From NCBI RefSeq assembly GCF_024741235.1, contig NZ_JANSKA010000001.1, forward strand, positions 310,001-374,000: a stretch of DNA of 64,000 nucleotides, written 5' to 3'. The translations under genes and the position numbers were made by a program. Each line of letters starts with the position of its first letter. Positions within the stretch are counted from its first letter, which is position 1. The DNA is from Tractidigestivibacter montrealensis (lineage in GTDB: Bacteria > Actinomycetota > Coriobacteriia > Coriobacteriales > Atopobiaceae). This document shows, in pieces, positions 36,936 to 45,573 of the stretch. The notes under the pieces were generated by a model. That model saw only the letters and a list, made by a program, of their open reading frames with translations. It was not told the DNA's origin and did not search any database.

Positions 36936-39206
36936 CTAGCTCTCCTCTCCCCTGCCCATGGCCTCAAGCACGCGTGCTGGGTCCATGGGCAAATCGTGGA
37001 TATCCACTCCAATGGCATCGCTTACCGCATTGGCAATGCAGGGAGCGACAGGCACCACGGGGCTCTCGCCCAGCGCCTTGGCGCCCCAAGGCCCATCCGG
37101 CTCTCCGCCGTCTGCGCAGACAAAGTCGGTGCGCAGGTCGAGCGGCATGTCAGTTGCCCTCGGCATGCCGCAGCGACCAAGCGTCTGCTGAACCGGGCGC
37201 CCGTCTGGCCCAAAGCTCACCTGCTCCGAGAGCGCATAGCCCAGCCCCATCGCGATGCCGCCCTCGAGCTGTCCCTCGAGCATAAGGGGGTTGAGCACAT
37301 GGCCCACGTCGTGAACAGCAACGTAGCGCTCAACGCGCACCTCACCGGTCTGCCTGTCCACGCGAACGAGGGCCGCGTGCGCCCCGTACGAGCAGACCCC
37401 GCGCGGCGCCTCATAGGTCACGTGCACGCAAAGCTCGCGGCCGGTAACCGCCTGGCAGTGGATCATCACCTCACGAAGCGTGACCTCTGGTACCCCATCG
37501 CCCCGCATGGCACGACCGTCACGCAGAACGACTTCGGAGGAATCGCATCCAAGCAGCGGCGCCGCCTCCCTGCGAAGCTCGCAGGCCATCAGCTCTGCCG
37601 CGCGCTTCACGCCAGCACAGATGACAAAGGTCCCCCGGCTCGCGTAGTCCCCTATGTGCCAGAGAACCGTATCGGTATCCGAGGCAACAATCCCCACCTG
37701 GTCAAGGGGCACGCCGGTTACCTCAGAGACAATCGCCGCCTGCGTACCGAGGGTGTCGTTCCCCATCTCGTGGGAGCCCGTGTACAGCACGGCGGACCCG
37801 TCTTCGTTCATCTTGATCATGGGACTCGCCACGTCACGATGGACCCCGTGGCAGTTATTGCCGTGGCTTCCCACGGCAACGCCGATGCCCCACGCAAAGC
37901 GGCCCCCATCGTCTCCCGGCTTCTTGGCGCGGCGCTCCTCCTCGTAGCGAATGAGTTCGCTCGCGCGCTCGAGGCAGTCTGCCGGACGCGGGTTCCCGCG
38001 GGGAACCCCCTCCTCGTTGAGCGAGTCTGGCGCGATGATGTTCTCGCGACGGAACTCGACGGGATCGGCCCCAATCGCGCGGGCCGCCCTGTCCACCATG
38101 CATTCCGTGGCAAAGTAGACCTCCGGCCCGCCATAGCCCCTCATCGCACCGCCTGGGACCGTGTTGGTGTAGACCGGTCGAACGCGAACGTGGACGTAGG
38201 GGGCCTTGTAGAGCTGGAACGGGTTCTCGAGGAGCGCGCCGGCAACGTTGAAGGCGCTTCCGGCGTAGGCACCGGTGTTGGTCTCGCAGTCCACGTCGAT
38301 GGCCAAGAGCTTACCCTGGTCGTCCACGCCCATGCGCACCCTCGACTGGGAGCCATGACGAACGCGCGTCGCCATGATCGTCTCCTTGCGGGAGAGGACC
38401 ATCTTGACCGGCCTTCTCGCCTTGCGGCTGAGAAGGGCAGCCACGGGCTCGATGGTCATCTCGAGCTTGCCACCAAAGCCACCGCCAATGGCGGGCACCA
38501 CGACTCGGACCCGGTTGAGGGGCAGGCCAAAGATCTGGGCGAGGATGACCCTGTATGCAAAGGAGTTCTGGCAGGGCGTGATGACAGTAAGCTTGCCCTC
38601 CTCGCTCCAGTTCGCCATCGCGCAATGGGTCTCTATTGCACCCTGGTGGATGGGCGGCGTCGAGAAGGAGCCAGACACCACGTGCGGGCAGGCCGCCAGA
38701 TGCGCCTCGATGTCCTTGTCACCCTTCTCCAACACGCCCACGACGTTGCTCGTGCCGTGCACGGGCTCGGCGCCCGGCGCGAGCGCCTCGTCGATGCTCA
38801 GAACGGCAGGCAGGTCCTCATAGGTGACCCTGATCGCTCGAAGCGCAGCCATGGCCTGCTCTTCGGTCTCTGCGGCCACCGCCGCCACACGGTCCCCGAC
38901 ATGCCGGACCTCCCTGGCAAGGACCCTCTCCGTGAGTGGCACCTGGGCGTCAATCATCCGCTGCGCGCTGTTGTAGCGGACATCGGGGCAGTCTTCCCAC
39001 GTGACGACCGCATGGACACCGGGCATGGTGCGCGCCTCGGACGTATCCACGCTGAGCACGCGGGCATGCGGGCGATCGGAAAGCAGCAGCTTGCCGACGA
39101 GCATCCCGGGGAGGGACATGTCGCCTACGTAGGCCTTGCGTCCCGTAACCTTGGATGCCGCATCCCTAATTGGCCTTGGCTGCCCTATGACACGTTCCTC
39201 GCCCAT
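36936..39206 (-). CDS. Molybdenum hydroxylase large subunit A2 (xanthine dehydrogenase family)
   Basis: The 756-aa paralogue of A1 has the hammerhead domain (about 10-125) and Mo-binding region: GAIETHCAMA near 195, GGGFGGK near 250, AMRGYGGPE near 350 and catalytic Glu in KALGESPVVP near 715. It lacks its own adjacent 2Fe-2S and FAD genes and must share subunits with the neighbours or use the iron-sulfur flavoprotein downstream. The ATG follows AGGGGG. The sequence divergence from A1 suggests a different substrate. Confidence 0.88.
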   Translation of the reverse strand: MGEERVIGQPRPIRDAASKVTGRKAYVGDMSLPGMLVGKLLLSDRPHARVLSVDTSEARTMPGVHAVVTWEDCPDVRYNSAQRMIDAQVPLTERVLAREVRHVGDRVAAVAAETEEQAMAALRAIRVTYEDLPAVLSIDEALAPGAEPVHGTSNVVGVLEKGDKDIEAHLAACPHVVSGSFSTPPIHQGAIETHCAMANWSEEGKLTVITPCQNSFAYRVILAQIFGLPLNRVRVVVPAIGGGFGGKLEMTIEPVAALLSRKARRPVKMVLSRKETIMATRVRHGSQSRVRMGVDDQGKLLAIDVDCETNTGAYAGSAFNVAGALLENPFQLYKAPYVHVRVRPVYTNTVPGGAMRGYGGPEVYFATECMVDRAARAIGADPVEFRRENIIAPDSLNEEGVPRGNPRPADCLERASELIRYEEERRAKKPGDDGGRFAWGIGVAVGSHGNNCHGVHRDVASPMIKMNEDGSAVLYTGSHEMGNDTLGTQAAIVSEVTGVPLDQVGIVASDTDTVLWHIGDYASRGTFVICAGVKRAAELMACELRREAAPLLGCDSSEVVLRDGRAMRGDGVPEVTLREVMIHCQAVTGRELCVHVTYEAPRGVCSYGAHAALVRVDRQTGEVRVERYVAVHDVGHVLNPLMLEGQLEGGIAMGLGYALSEQVSFGPDGRPVQQTLGRCGMPRATDMPLDLRTDFVCADGGEPDGPWGAKALGESPVVPVAPCIANAVSDAIGVDIHDLPMDPARVLEAMGRGEES

Positions 39207-39215
39207 CCGCGCCCC

Positions 39216-40286
39216 CTAAGCAAGCCCGAGGCTTCGGCACAGGGAGACGCAGAGGCCGCAGCTGCGACATCTGGCTGCATCCACGCGCATCACGCCCTCT
39301 TCGTCTATGGAGCGGGCGCCGTATGGGCACGACCTAACGCAGCGGCCGCACCGGGTGCAGGTCTTCTCGTCCCATGTCATATGGTATGAAGCCTCTTTCT
39401 GAGGAAGGTGACGAAGCACCTCTCCGCAGATCTCGTCCAGGCTCTCGTGGCCGTGCGAAGAGAGCCACGCATCGACGTCCAGATTGAGCTTGGTCACGAA
39501 TGCCGGGCCCTTGAGGATGGCTGCGCTGCATACGCCGATGTATGTGGCGCCAGCCATGGCCATCTGGATTGCCGCCTGGCACGTGGTTACGCCTCCGAGC
39601 CCGATGATGGGCACGTCGATGCCCGCAAGGCCCTGACGAAGCGAGCAGACCTTCTCGAGCGTGAAGGGAAGTATCTGCGCACCAGAGAGCCAGCCCCTGC
39701 CGTCCGAACCGCCAAGAACGGGAGCGCCGGTCTCGATGTCGACGAGAAGGGCCGGCCCCATGGAGTCGCATGCCGTGAGGGCGTCTGCCCCAGCGTCAAC
39801 GCATCGACGCGCATGGGCCACGAGGTCTGGCGAATTGGGGGAAAGCTTCACGATGATGGGGAGGCTCACGCGGCGCCTTGTCTCCTCGAGCATGGGGAGA
39901 ACCGTCGACTCGTCGTACGAGACGAGCTCGATTGCGAGGCAGCCCAGGTCCTCTATGCGCTCTACGCAGGCCGCGGCGTCTTGCTTGGTGTGGCCAACGC
40001 TTGCGATGACGGGAACCCCGGCATCGACGGCCTTGGGCAGCTCAGTGTCCAGCCACCGCCCCATGGGGAAGTCAGACCATTTCTCGCAGTTGATGAGCGT
40101 TCCTGCTCCCGCCTGGACCATGTGGCGCGTGGGGTTCTGAGCAGCCTCGAGGTTGATGGTCTTTGTCACCACCGCGCCTGCGCCGGCCTTCGCAAGGGCG
40201 ATCATCGCATCCGCATCGAACGAGGCCGGGCCAGACCCCACAACGATGGGAGACGCTACCTCGCGCCCGAACATCCTGCACCTCAT
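39216..40286 (-). CDS. PreA/DHOD-like FMN TIM-barrel protein with two 4Fe-4S motifs
   Basis: The 356-aa protein has a dihydroorotate/dihydropyrimidine dehydrogenase-like barrel (residues 1-300: SPIVVGSGPASF, VTKTINLEAAQN, IIVKLSPN, IIGLGGVTT) and a C-terminal ferredoxin part with CTRCGRCVRSCP and CRSCGLCVSLC. The segment that in DHOD/PreA carries the Asn-x-Ser-Cys-Pro active site reads ELVSYDEST here, so the usual catalytic Cys is missing. It could reduce or oxidise a heterocyclic C=C/C=N bond with ferredoxin electrons. The ATG at 40286 follows the preceding stop by one base. Confidence 0.8.
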   Translation of the reverse strand: MRCRMFGREVASPIVVGSGPASFDADAMIALAKAGAGAVVTKTINLEAAQNPTRHMVQAGAGTLINCEKWSDFPMGRWLDTELPKAVDAGVPVIASVGHTKQDAAACVERIEDLGCLAIELVSYDESTVLPMLEETRRRVSLPIIVKLSPNSPDLVAHARRCVDAGADALTACDSMGPALLVDIETGAPVLGGSDGRGWLSGAQILPFTLEKVCSLRQGLAGIDVPIIGLGGVTTCQAAIQMAMAGATYIGVCSAAILKGPAFVTKLNLDVDAWLSSHGHESLDEICGEVLRHLPQKEASYHMTWDEKTCTRCGRCVRSCPYGARSIDEEGVMRVDAARCRSCGLCVSLCRSLGLA

Positions 40287-40287
40287 G

Positions 40288-41622
40288 TCACAGCCCCTTC
40301 CAGAATCCGCTGGCGCACTCTCTGAGCTCTGCCTTGTCGCGCTCCTCGTCGAGGGTGAGGAGGTGGCCGCCCTCCATGAGAGGCCTCCCCGCCACCCAAA
40401 CGTCGAGCACGCTCGCCGCCCTTCCAAAGACCACGAGCTGGTCGAAGACGTTTTCCGCATTTATGGGGGTGGGCTGCTGGCGCATGTCATACGTCACGAG
40501 GTCTGCCGCCCACCCGTCCTCGATGCTTCCGACGCGCGACAGCCCCATGGCCTTGGCCCCCGCCTCCGTGGCAAGCGAGAAGACCTGCCTGGAGTCCATG
40601 ACGGCGGTAGTCTCGCAGGCCGCCTTGTGGACGAGAAACGCCGCCCGCATGACCTGGAACATGTCGTTCACGTAACCGTCGGTCCCCAGCCCAGGGGCAA
40701 CGCCAGTCCGAAGCATCTGGGGCACCGGAGCAAAGCCGCCACCCACCTCGCAGTTGCTTATCGGCAGATGCGCGGCGCGGGTTCCGGAGCTTGCAAGGAG
40801 CCCGAGGTCCCCCTCGCCAAGCTTTACGCACTGAGCGGCCAGCGTGGACGGCCCCAGGGCATCCGCATCCCAGTAAACCTGGAGCGGGGTCTTGCCAAGA
40901 TGCGTCTCTGCCCATTCGAGCTCATAGCGGCTCTCGCAGAGGTGGAACTGGTAAAGGCAGGAGCATTCCCGGGCAAGCTCCGCTGCACGGGCGATCATCT
41001 TGGAGGGGCAGGTAAACGTCGTGTGCGTGCAGATTGCGCCACGCACCAGGCCGGCCTCCCTGGAGGCAAAGTGCCGTGCGGCCTCCGCGTTCTGCCCAAG
41101 GCACGCCTCGCCGTTGTCGTGGTCGACGCGCTCCGAGCTCTCGAGCGAGACAACCGCACGCATCCCCGCGCGCTCGATCTGCTCGCCCTGCTCCACGAGG
41201 GTATCCCCCTCGCAGAGGGGTGCCTCGAGGATGTCGCAGAAGGAGGTCGTACCGCTCCGGAGCATCTCCGCCATGGTTGCCCGGCTGGTAACCAGCACCT
41301 CCCTCTTCCTCACGCGATCCTCGACACGTGGCCACCAGTAGTCGAGAAGGAAGCTCTCGAACCCCGTGACGCCATGCGCCGGCGGTATGCCGTGCGAGAG
41401 CACGCCGTACTGGTGCATGTGCGCGTTGACCAGGCCGGGCATGATGAGGCACCCGCGCCTGTCAATGATGTCATCGGACTCGAGCGCTCCAGACGAGACG
41501 AGGTTGGGGAGCCGGTCGTTCCCAATCACTCCCGCGACCGTCTTCCCGTCCAGAAGTACGGCGGCATCCTCTTCCACCCTGTTGGCAGAGCACAGCACGA
41601 GGCTGGCGGCTATCGCTTTCAT
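40288..41622 (-). CDS. SsnA-like amidohydrolase with altered active-site His
   Basis: The 444-aa cytosine/guanine-deaminase-type amidohydrolase has metal ligands HMH near residue 68, the HxxE pair in FHLCE near 215 and Asp in LGTDGY near 310. The position after strand six, normally His (as VHC or AHC in this family), is Gln here (AAQCVKL near 255). The family hydrolytically deaminates purines or related rings. The ATG at 41622 overlaps the FAD subunit stop as ATGA. E. coli ssnA lies in the comparable purine cluster, so the role is probably in the same pathway, but classical deamination is doubtful. Confidence 0.75.
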   Translation of the reverse strand: MKAIAASLVLCSANRVEEDAAVLLDGKTVAGVIGNDRLPNLVSSGALESDDIIDRRGCLIMPGLVNAHMHQYGVLSHGIPPAHGVTGFESFLLDYWWPRVEDRVRKREVLVTSRATMAEMLRSGTTSFCDILEAPLCEGDTLVEQGEQIERAGMRAVVSLESSERVDHDNGEACLGQNAEAARHFASREAGLVRGAICTHTTFTCPSKMIARAAELARECSCLYQFHLCESRYELEWAETHLGKTPLQVYWDADALGPSTLAAQCVKLGEGDLGLLASSGTRAAHLPISNCEVGGGFAPVPQMLRTGVAPGLGTDGYVNDMFQVMRAAFLVHKAACETTAVMDSRQVFSLATEAGAKAMGLSRVGSIEDGWAADLVTYDMRQQPTPINAENVFDQLVVFGRAASVLDVWVAGRPLMEGGHLLTLDEERDKAELRECASGFWKGL

Positions 41623-42602
41623 CGGTCTTCCTCCCAACTGGGAACGGCAATCCGCCGGAGGCCGGGAACGCCGGGGACATCCTCGCCTTCCTGGCCAAGG
41701 GCGCGGAGGGCGTCTCCCAGCACGACAGGGGCAACCCTGCGCTTGTACGAGCCGTTGGCAAGGCGCGAGCACTCCTCGTCCATGATCGTGCCGAGCGACT
41801 TCGAACACCGAAGGACATCCGCATTCTCGAGCTTGGTGCCAACCAGGGGCAGTTCGGAACCCTCAAGCGCACGGGGGGCCGGCAGTACGCCACCAACGCA
41901 CGCGCGCGCGAGGCGCACCGTGCCGTCTTGTTCACGCACCACGATCGCGGAGGCGGTCACGCTCGCAAGCCCGATTCCCCTATTTGTCGATAGTCGCACG
42001 TAGGAGCCAAGCTCGCCCTCCGCTCGCTGCGGAACGAGCACTCGGGCGATGAGCTCACCCGGCTCAAGCGTGGTCTTCTTCTCGCGGGGATCGGCAAAGA
42101 GGCAGGTCCTCACGAGCATGCCCTCGTGCGCGAGGCAGGCGGGACAGGGGCGGAACAGCTCCGACGCATCGATGGTGCGTTCCCCCTGCGACCCGACAAC
42201 CTTGATGAGGGCCCCAAGCGCGACGCAGGCGCAGATTCCGTCGGCGGCGGGGCAGGCATTGGCCAGGTTGCCGCCGAGCGTAGCGCGATTGCGCGTCTGG
42301 ACGCCCCCGACGCTGCGCACCGCCTGCCAGAGCACTGGCGAGAGGCTCCTCACCACTTTTGACTCGACGAGGCTCGCAAGGGGCTCTGCCGCCCCGATGT
42401 CGAGCAGGCCATCATGGACGGTAACCCCGCGCATCTCGTTAACGCCGGTGACATCCACGAGGGCGCGGGCCACATAGGAATTGCGCGTGCGCCCCTTCAC
42501 CATGAGGTCCGTCCCACCGGCAATGACCATTGCGGCTGGGTCGGCAAGGGCGGCGACGGCCTCCTCGAGCGTGTTGGGGCAAGCGTAGGAGGCTGCGATC
42601 AT
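41619..42602 (-). CDS. FAD subunit of molybdenum hydroxylase
   Basis: The 327-aa protein is the CoxM/XdhB-type FAD subunit. It has the FAD-binding VIAGGTDLMVKGRT near residue 27, RNRATLGGNLANACPAADG near 103 and a CO_deh_flav_C domain in the last 110 residues. It receives electrons from the 2Fe-2S subunit and reduces NAD or another acceptor. It overlaps genes on both sides by 4 bases. It is the only FAD subunit for three large subunits in this region. Confidence 0.9.
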   Translation of the reverse strand: MIAASYACPNTLEEAVAALADPAAMVIAGGTDLMVKGRTRNSYVARALVDVTGVNEMRGVTVHDGLLDIGAAEPLASLVESKVVRSLSPVLWQAVRSVGGVQTRNRATLGGNLANACPAADGICACVALGALIKVVGSQGERTIDASELFRPCPACLAHEGMLVRTCLFADPREKKTTLEPGELIARVLVPQRAEGELGSYVRLSTNRGIGLASVTASAIVVREQDGTVRLARACVGGVLPAPRALEGSELPLVGTKLENADVLRCSKSLGTIMDEECSRLANGSYKRRVAPVVLGDALRALGQEGEDVPGVPGLRRIAVPSWEEDR

Positions 42603-43132
42603 CTCTCCTCGCCTCCCTCGCTCCTGTTAACAACGACACTTGGGGACTCGTCCACGGCGGTGCCCGAAGTGTCCAGTATGGCCTCGACCACCTGCTCGTA
42701 TCCCGTGCAGCGGCAGAGGTTCCCCCTTAGGGCCTCTCGTATGCGTGCCTCTGTGGGATGGGGATCCTCATCAAGCAGGGCGGTTGCAGAGAGGAGAAGA
42801 CCCGGCGTGCAGAATCCGCACTGAACGGCGTGGTGGCGAAGGAACGAGTCCTGGAGAGCGCTCAGGTTCCCACGATGGGAGAGGCCCTCGATGGTCGTAA
42901 CGGATGCGCCATCGAGCGAAGCCGCTGGCACGAGGCAGGAATTCTCCGCTCTGCCGTTTATGAGAACGGTGCATGCACCGCAAACGCCAATCCCGCAGCC
43001 CTCCTTCGTGCCCGTGAGACCAAGGTCGTCCCTCAGCACGTCAATGAGACGGTCGCCCGGATCGACCAGCACGTCATGGTCCAAACCGTTCACGCAGAGA
43101 TGGACACGCACGGAATCGGAATCGTTATTCAT
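42599..43132 (-). CDS. 2Fe-2S subunit of molybdenum hydroxylase (with A3)
   Basis: The 177-aa protein has the two expected clusters: CGIGVCGAC plus NSC (about 50-77) and CGFCTPGL with CRCTGY (about 110-150). The ATG at 43132 overlaps the A3 stop by 8 bases; the earlier codon at 43216 would lie deep in A3. With A3 and the FAD subunit it forms a standard three-subunit xanthine-dehydrogenase-like enzyme. Confidence 0.9.
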   Translation of the reverse strand: MNNDSDSVRVHLCVNGLDHDVLVDPGDRLIDVLRDDLGLTGTKEGCGIGVCGACTVLINGRAENSCLVPAASLDGASVTTIEGLSHRGNLSALQDSFLRHHAVQCGFCTPGLLLSATALLDEDPHPTEARIREALRGNLCRCTGYEQVVEAILDTSGTAVDESPSVVVNRSEGGEER

Positions 43133-45467
43133 GCTGCCCCCTCTCCTGCTTGTCAAGAAGGCCGAGTATCCGTTGGGGGGTGAGAGGCAGTTGGCGCACC
43201 TGGCACCCAATCGCATGCTTCACCGCAAGTGCAACGGCAGTCCCCACCATCTCGGTAGCCGCCTCGGCGATGCACTTTGCCCCGTACGTCCCCTCTGGGT
43301 CGTCACACTCATAGAGCCGCACGTCGATGTGGGGTGCATCGGCTGCCGTGGGAACCAGGTACGAGTCAAGGTTGACGTCTAGCATCCTCCCACGGTCCAT
43401 GCGCACCTCCTCGGTGAGCCCGAATCCGATGCCCATGAGAATGCCGCCGCACACTTGCCCTCTGACGAGCTCTGGGTTAATCGCTTTTCCCACGTCATGG
43501 TAGGAACTCACGCGATTGGTACGCACCTTGCCCGTGAGGGTGTCCACTGTTACCTCGGCAACGCAACATCCATAGGCATAGGTCGTAAACGCCTCGCCTT
43601 GCCCTGTCGAGTCATCGTTCCTCAGCTCCCGGGGTCGATACCACTGGTAGGTGGCCATGGGCTTGCCGGAATACGACCGTGCCTCGCACACCTGTGCGAG
43701 CGTGACGCTCCTCGACGGGTCATTCGCCACATAACAGACGCTGTTTGCAAGCTCGACCTTCTCGCCTTCCCCAACTTCGAGGAGCTCGCGGGCCGTATCG
43801 AGAAGCATTCCGCGCATGGCCTCGCCGGCCATGCGTATGGACTGTCCACCCTGTGCCGTGCTCCTTGATGCAACGGTGAGCCCCGAGTCGGGAATCGCCG
43901 ACGTGTCGACGTCTACTATCACGATGTCCTGGGACGCTATCCCCGATGCCTCGGAGCAGATCTGGGTGTAGACCGTCCTCAAGCCCTGACCAATCTCCAT
44001 AAGTGCGGCACGCAGGGTGAAGCTGCCGTCCGGAAGCGCGGTGAGCATGGCGCCGGACGAGTCCCAGCCCTCTCCTCCAAGGGCAACGCCACGATAGCTG
44101 GTCACAAGGCCAATGCCCCGTCTCAGCCGACCGGCTTGGGAGCGCCACGTCGCGTCCTTCTTGCGATAGTCCGTCTCCCTCACGATGTCGTCCATCATGT
44201 CGACAAGAAGGGTCTGGTGCACGAGGGTCTGGCCCGTTGCCGTTTTAGAGCCCTGGCGCAGGAGGTTCTTCCTCTTTAGGTCGATGACGGAGACCCCCAT
44301 CTTGTCTGCAAGCTCGTCGACTGCCATCTCGTTGCAGAAGATGACTTGAGGAGAGCTATAGCCCCTAAAGGCACCAGGAACTGGGTTGTTCGTGAACACG
44401 GCATATGTGTCCGTGCGCACATTGGGGATGTCATAGGGACCCGCCGAGTGCGCCCTGGCGCGGATGTTCATCCAGGGGGCCTGGTTGTTGTACGCGCCGG
44501 CATTCTCAACCTGGGTTGCCTCGTATGCCAGGAAGCGCCCATCCTCTGACGCGCCTATGCGAATCCGGGTGGTGAATGGGTGGCGCTTGGGGCTCTCGAG
44601 AAGCGAGTCCTCGCGGGAGTAGGTCATCCTGCAGGGAAGTCCGAGCGTCTTTGCGACAAGCGCCGCACGCCCGCACATGAGGCCCACCGTCTCGAACTTC
44701 CCGCCGAACGACCCGCCGACCACGCATTGCTCGGCGCGGACCCGTGCCATGGGAATCTGCAGGCAGTCGGCCACAAAGCGCTGGGGCATGTGACCTTGCT
44801 GCGAGCAGGAGCGAATCACCATGGTGTCTCCCATGGGAATTGCGGTCACGCTCTCCGGCTCGATGTAGGCATGCTCGACGTATCCAGTGCGATAGACGCC
44901 CTCGTGCACCCAACGCGACCGCGAGAAGCCCTTGTCCACATCCCCCTTGCGAAGGGGCCGGTAGGAGTCGAGGAACACGTTGCCTGGCGCATTGGGGTCC
45001 GGGGTGCCATCCGGCAGGAGCCCTACGCCCTTCTCGCGTACCTGGGGTGCATCAGCTGCCAGCGCCGCCTCGACGGTTGAGACCACGGGAAGCCCGTGGT
45101 AGGTGACCCTGACGGAAGACAGGGCCTGGGCGAGCGCCTGGGGGTTGCGAGCCGCAACAACCGCAACCACGTCGCCAACAAACCGCGGGTGGCTTGTGCA
45201 GTAATACCAGTCGTACATGCTCTGCGGCTTTGGGAAGTCCCGCTCGGTAAGTACGGCCAGGGTCCCCTCCAGCGAAAGGGCCGCGCTGGCATCGACCTCG
45301 ACGGTGGCGTGTGGAGAGCGAGAGTGGAGGCACCCCGCATACACCATGCCAGGGATGCGCAGGTCATCTGCATATGCAGCGGCACCGGTGACCTTCTCGC
45401 GCCCATCGACACGAGGCACCGAACGGCCAACGATGCCCCTCTTTCTGTCTGCGGACGACACGGACAT
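43125..45467 (-). CDS. Molybdenum hydroxylase large subunit A3 (xanthine dehydrogenase family)
   Basis: The 780-aa protein shows an RVDGREKVTGAAAYADD start, YIEPESVTA near 220, GGSFGGK near 268, AFRGYSSPQ near 370 and the Glu-containing AKCIAEAATE near 745. In A1 and A2 the last motif is GE; here the Gly before the catalytic Glu is Ala, so the active-site loop differs. It is more diverged than A1 and A2 are from each other and is probably specific for a different heterocycle. The ATG at 45467 has GAGGGGG upstream and is preferred over 45545. Confidence 0.87.
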   Translation of the reverse strand: MSVSSADRKRGIVGRSVPRVDGREKVTGAAAYADDLRIPGMVYAGCLHSRSPHATVEVDASAALSLEGTLAVLTERDFPKPQSMYDWYYCTSHPRFVGDVVAVVAARNPQALAQALSSVRVTYHGLPVVSTVEAALAADAPQVREKGVGLLPDGTPDPNAPGNVFLDSYRPLRKGDVDKGFSRSRWVHEGVYRTGYVEHAYIEPESVTAIPMGDTMVIRSCSQQGHMPQRFVADCLQIPMARVRAEQCVVGGSFGGKFETVGLMCGRAALVAKTLGLPCRMTYSREDSLLESPKRHPFTTRIRIGASEDGRFLAYEATQVENAGAYNNQAPWMNIRARAHSAGPYDIPNVRTDTYAVFTNNPVPGAFRGYSSPQVIFCNEMAVDELADKMGVSVIDLKRKNLLRQGSKTATGQTLVHQTLLVDMMDDIVRETDYRKKDATWRSQAGRLRRGIGLVTSYRGVALGGEGWDSSGAMLTALPDGSFTLRAALMEIGQGLRTVYTQICSEASGIASQDIVIVDVDTSAIPDSGLTVASRSTAQGGQSIRMAGEAMRGMLLDTARELLEVGEGEKVELANSVCYVANDPSRSVTLAQVCEARSYSGKPMATYQWYRPRELRNDDSTGQGEAFTTYAYGCCVAEVTVDTLTGKVRTNRVSSYHDVGKAINPELVRGQVCGGILMGIGFGLTEEVRMDRGRMLDVNLDSYLVPTAADAPHIDVRLYECDDPEGTYGAKCIAEAATEMVGTAVALAVKHAIGCQVRQLPLTPQRILGLLDKQERGQHE

Positions 45468-45573
45468 TGATCCCCCTCGTATGCTCTCCCGTGTGGCGCG
45501 CGGCGGGCCCGCCGCCTTTCCTGCAGGCGGACCCACGCCACCCATCTCTGGCCTACCCTAGCCAGCTCAACTC

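Noticed and set aside
36492-39389. A 965-codon open frame on the plus strand
   Set aside because: It is antisense to Mo hydroxylase A2 and neighbours, lacks any recognisable domain and reflects the third-position GC bias of the real minus-strand genes.
45500-45515. Perfect 16-base GC palindrome between BMP copy 3 and Mo hydroxylase A3
   Set aside because: No T-run follows on the minus strand and the genes appear co-transcribed, so I do not call it a terminator; it could be a weak attenuator or RNA-processing element.
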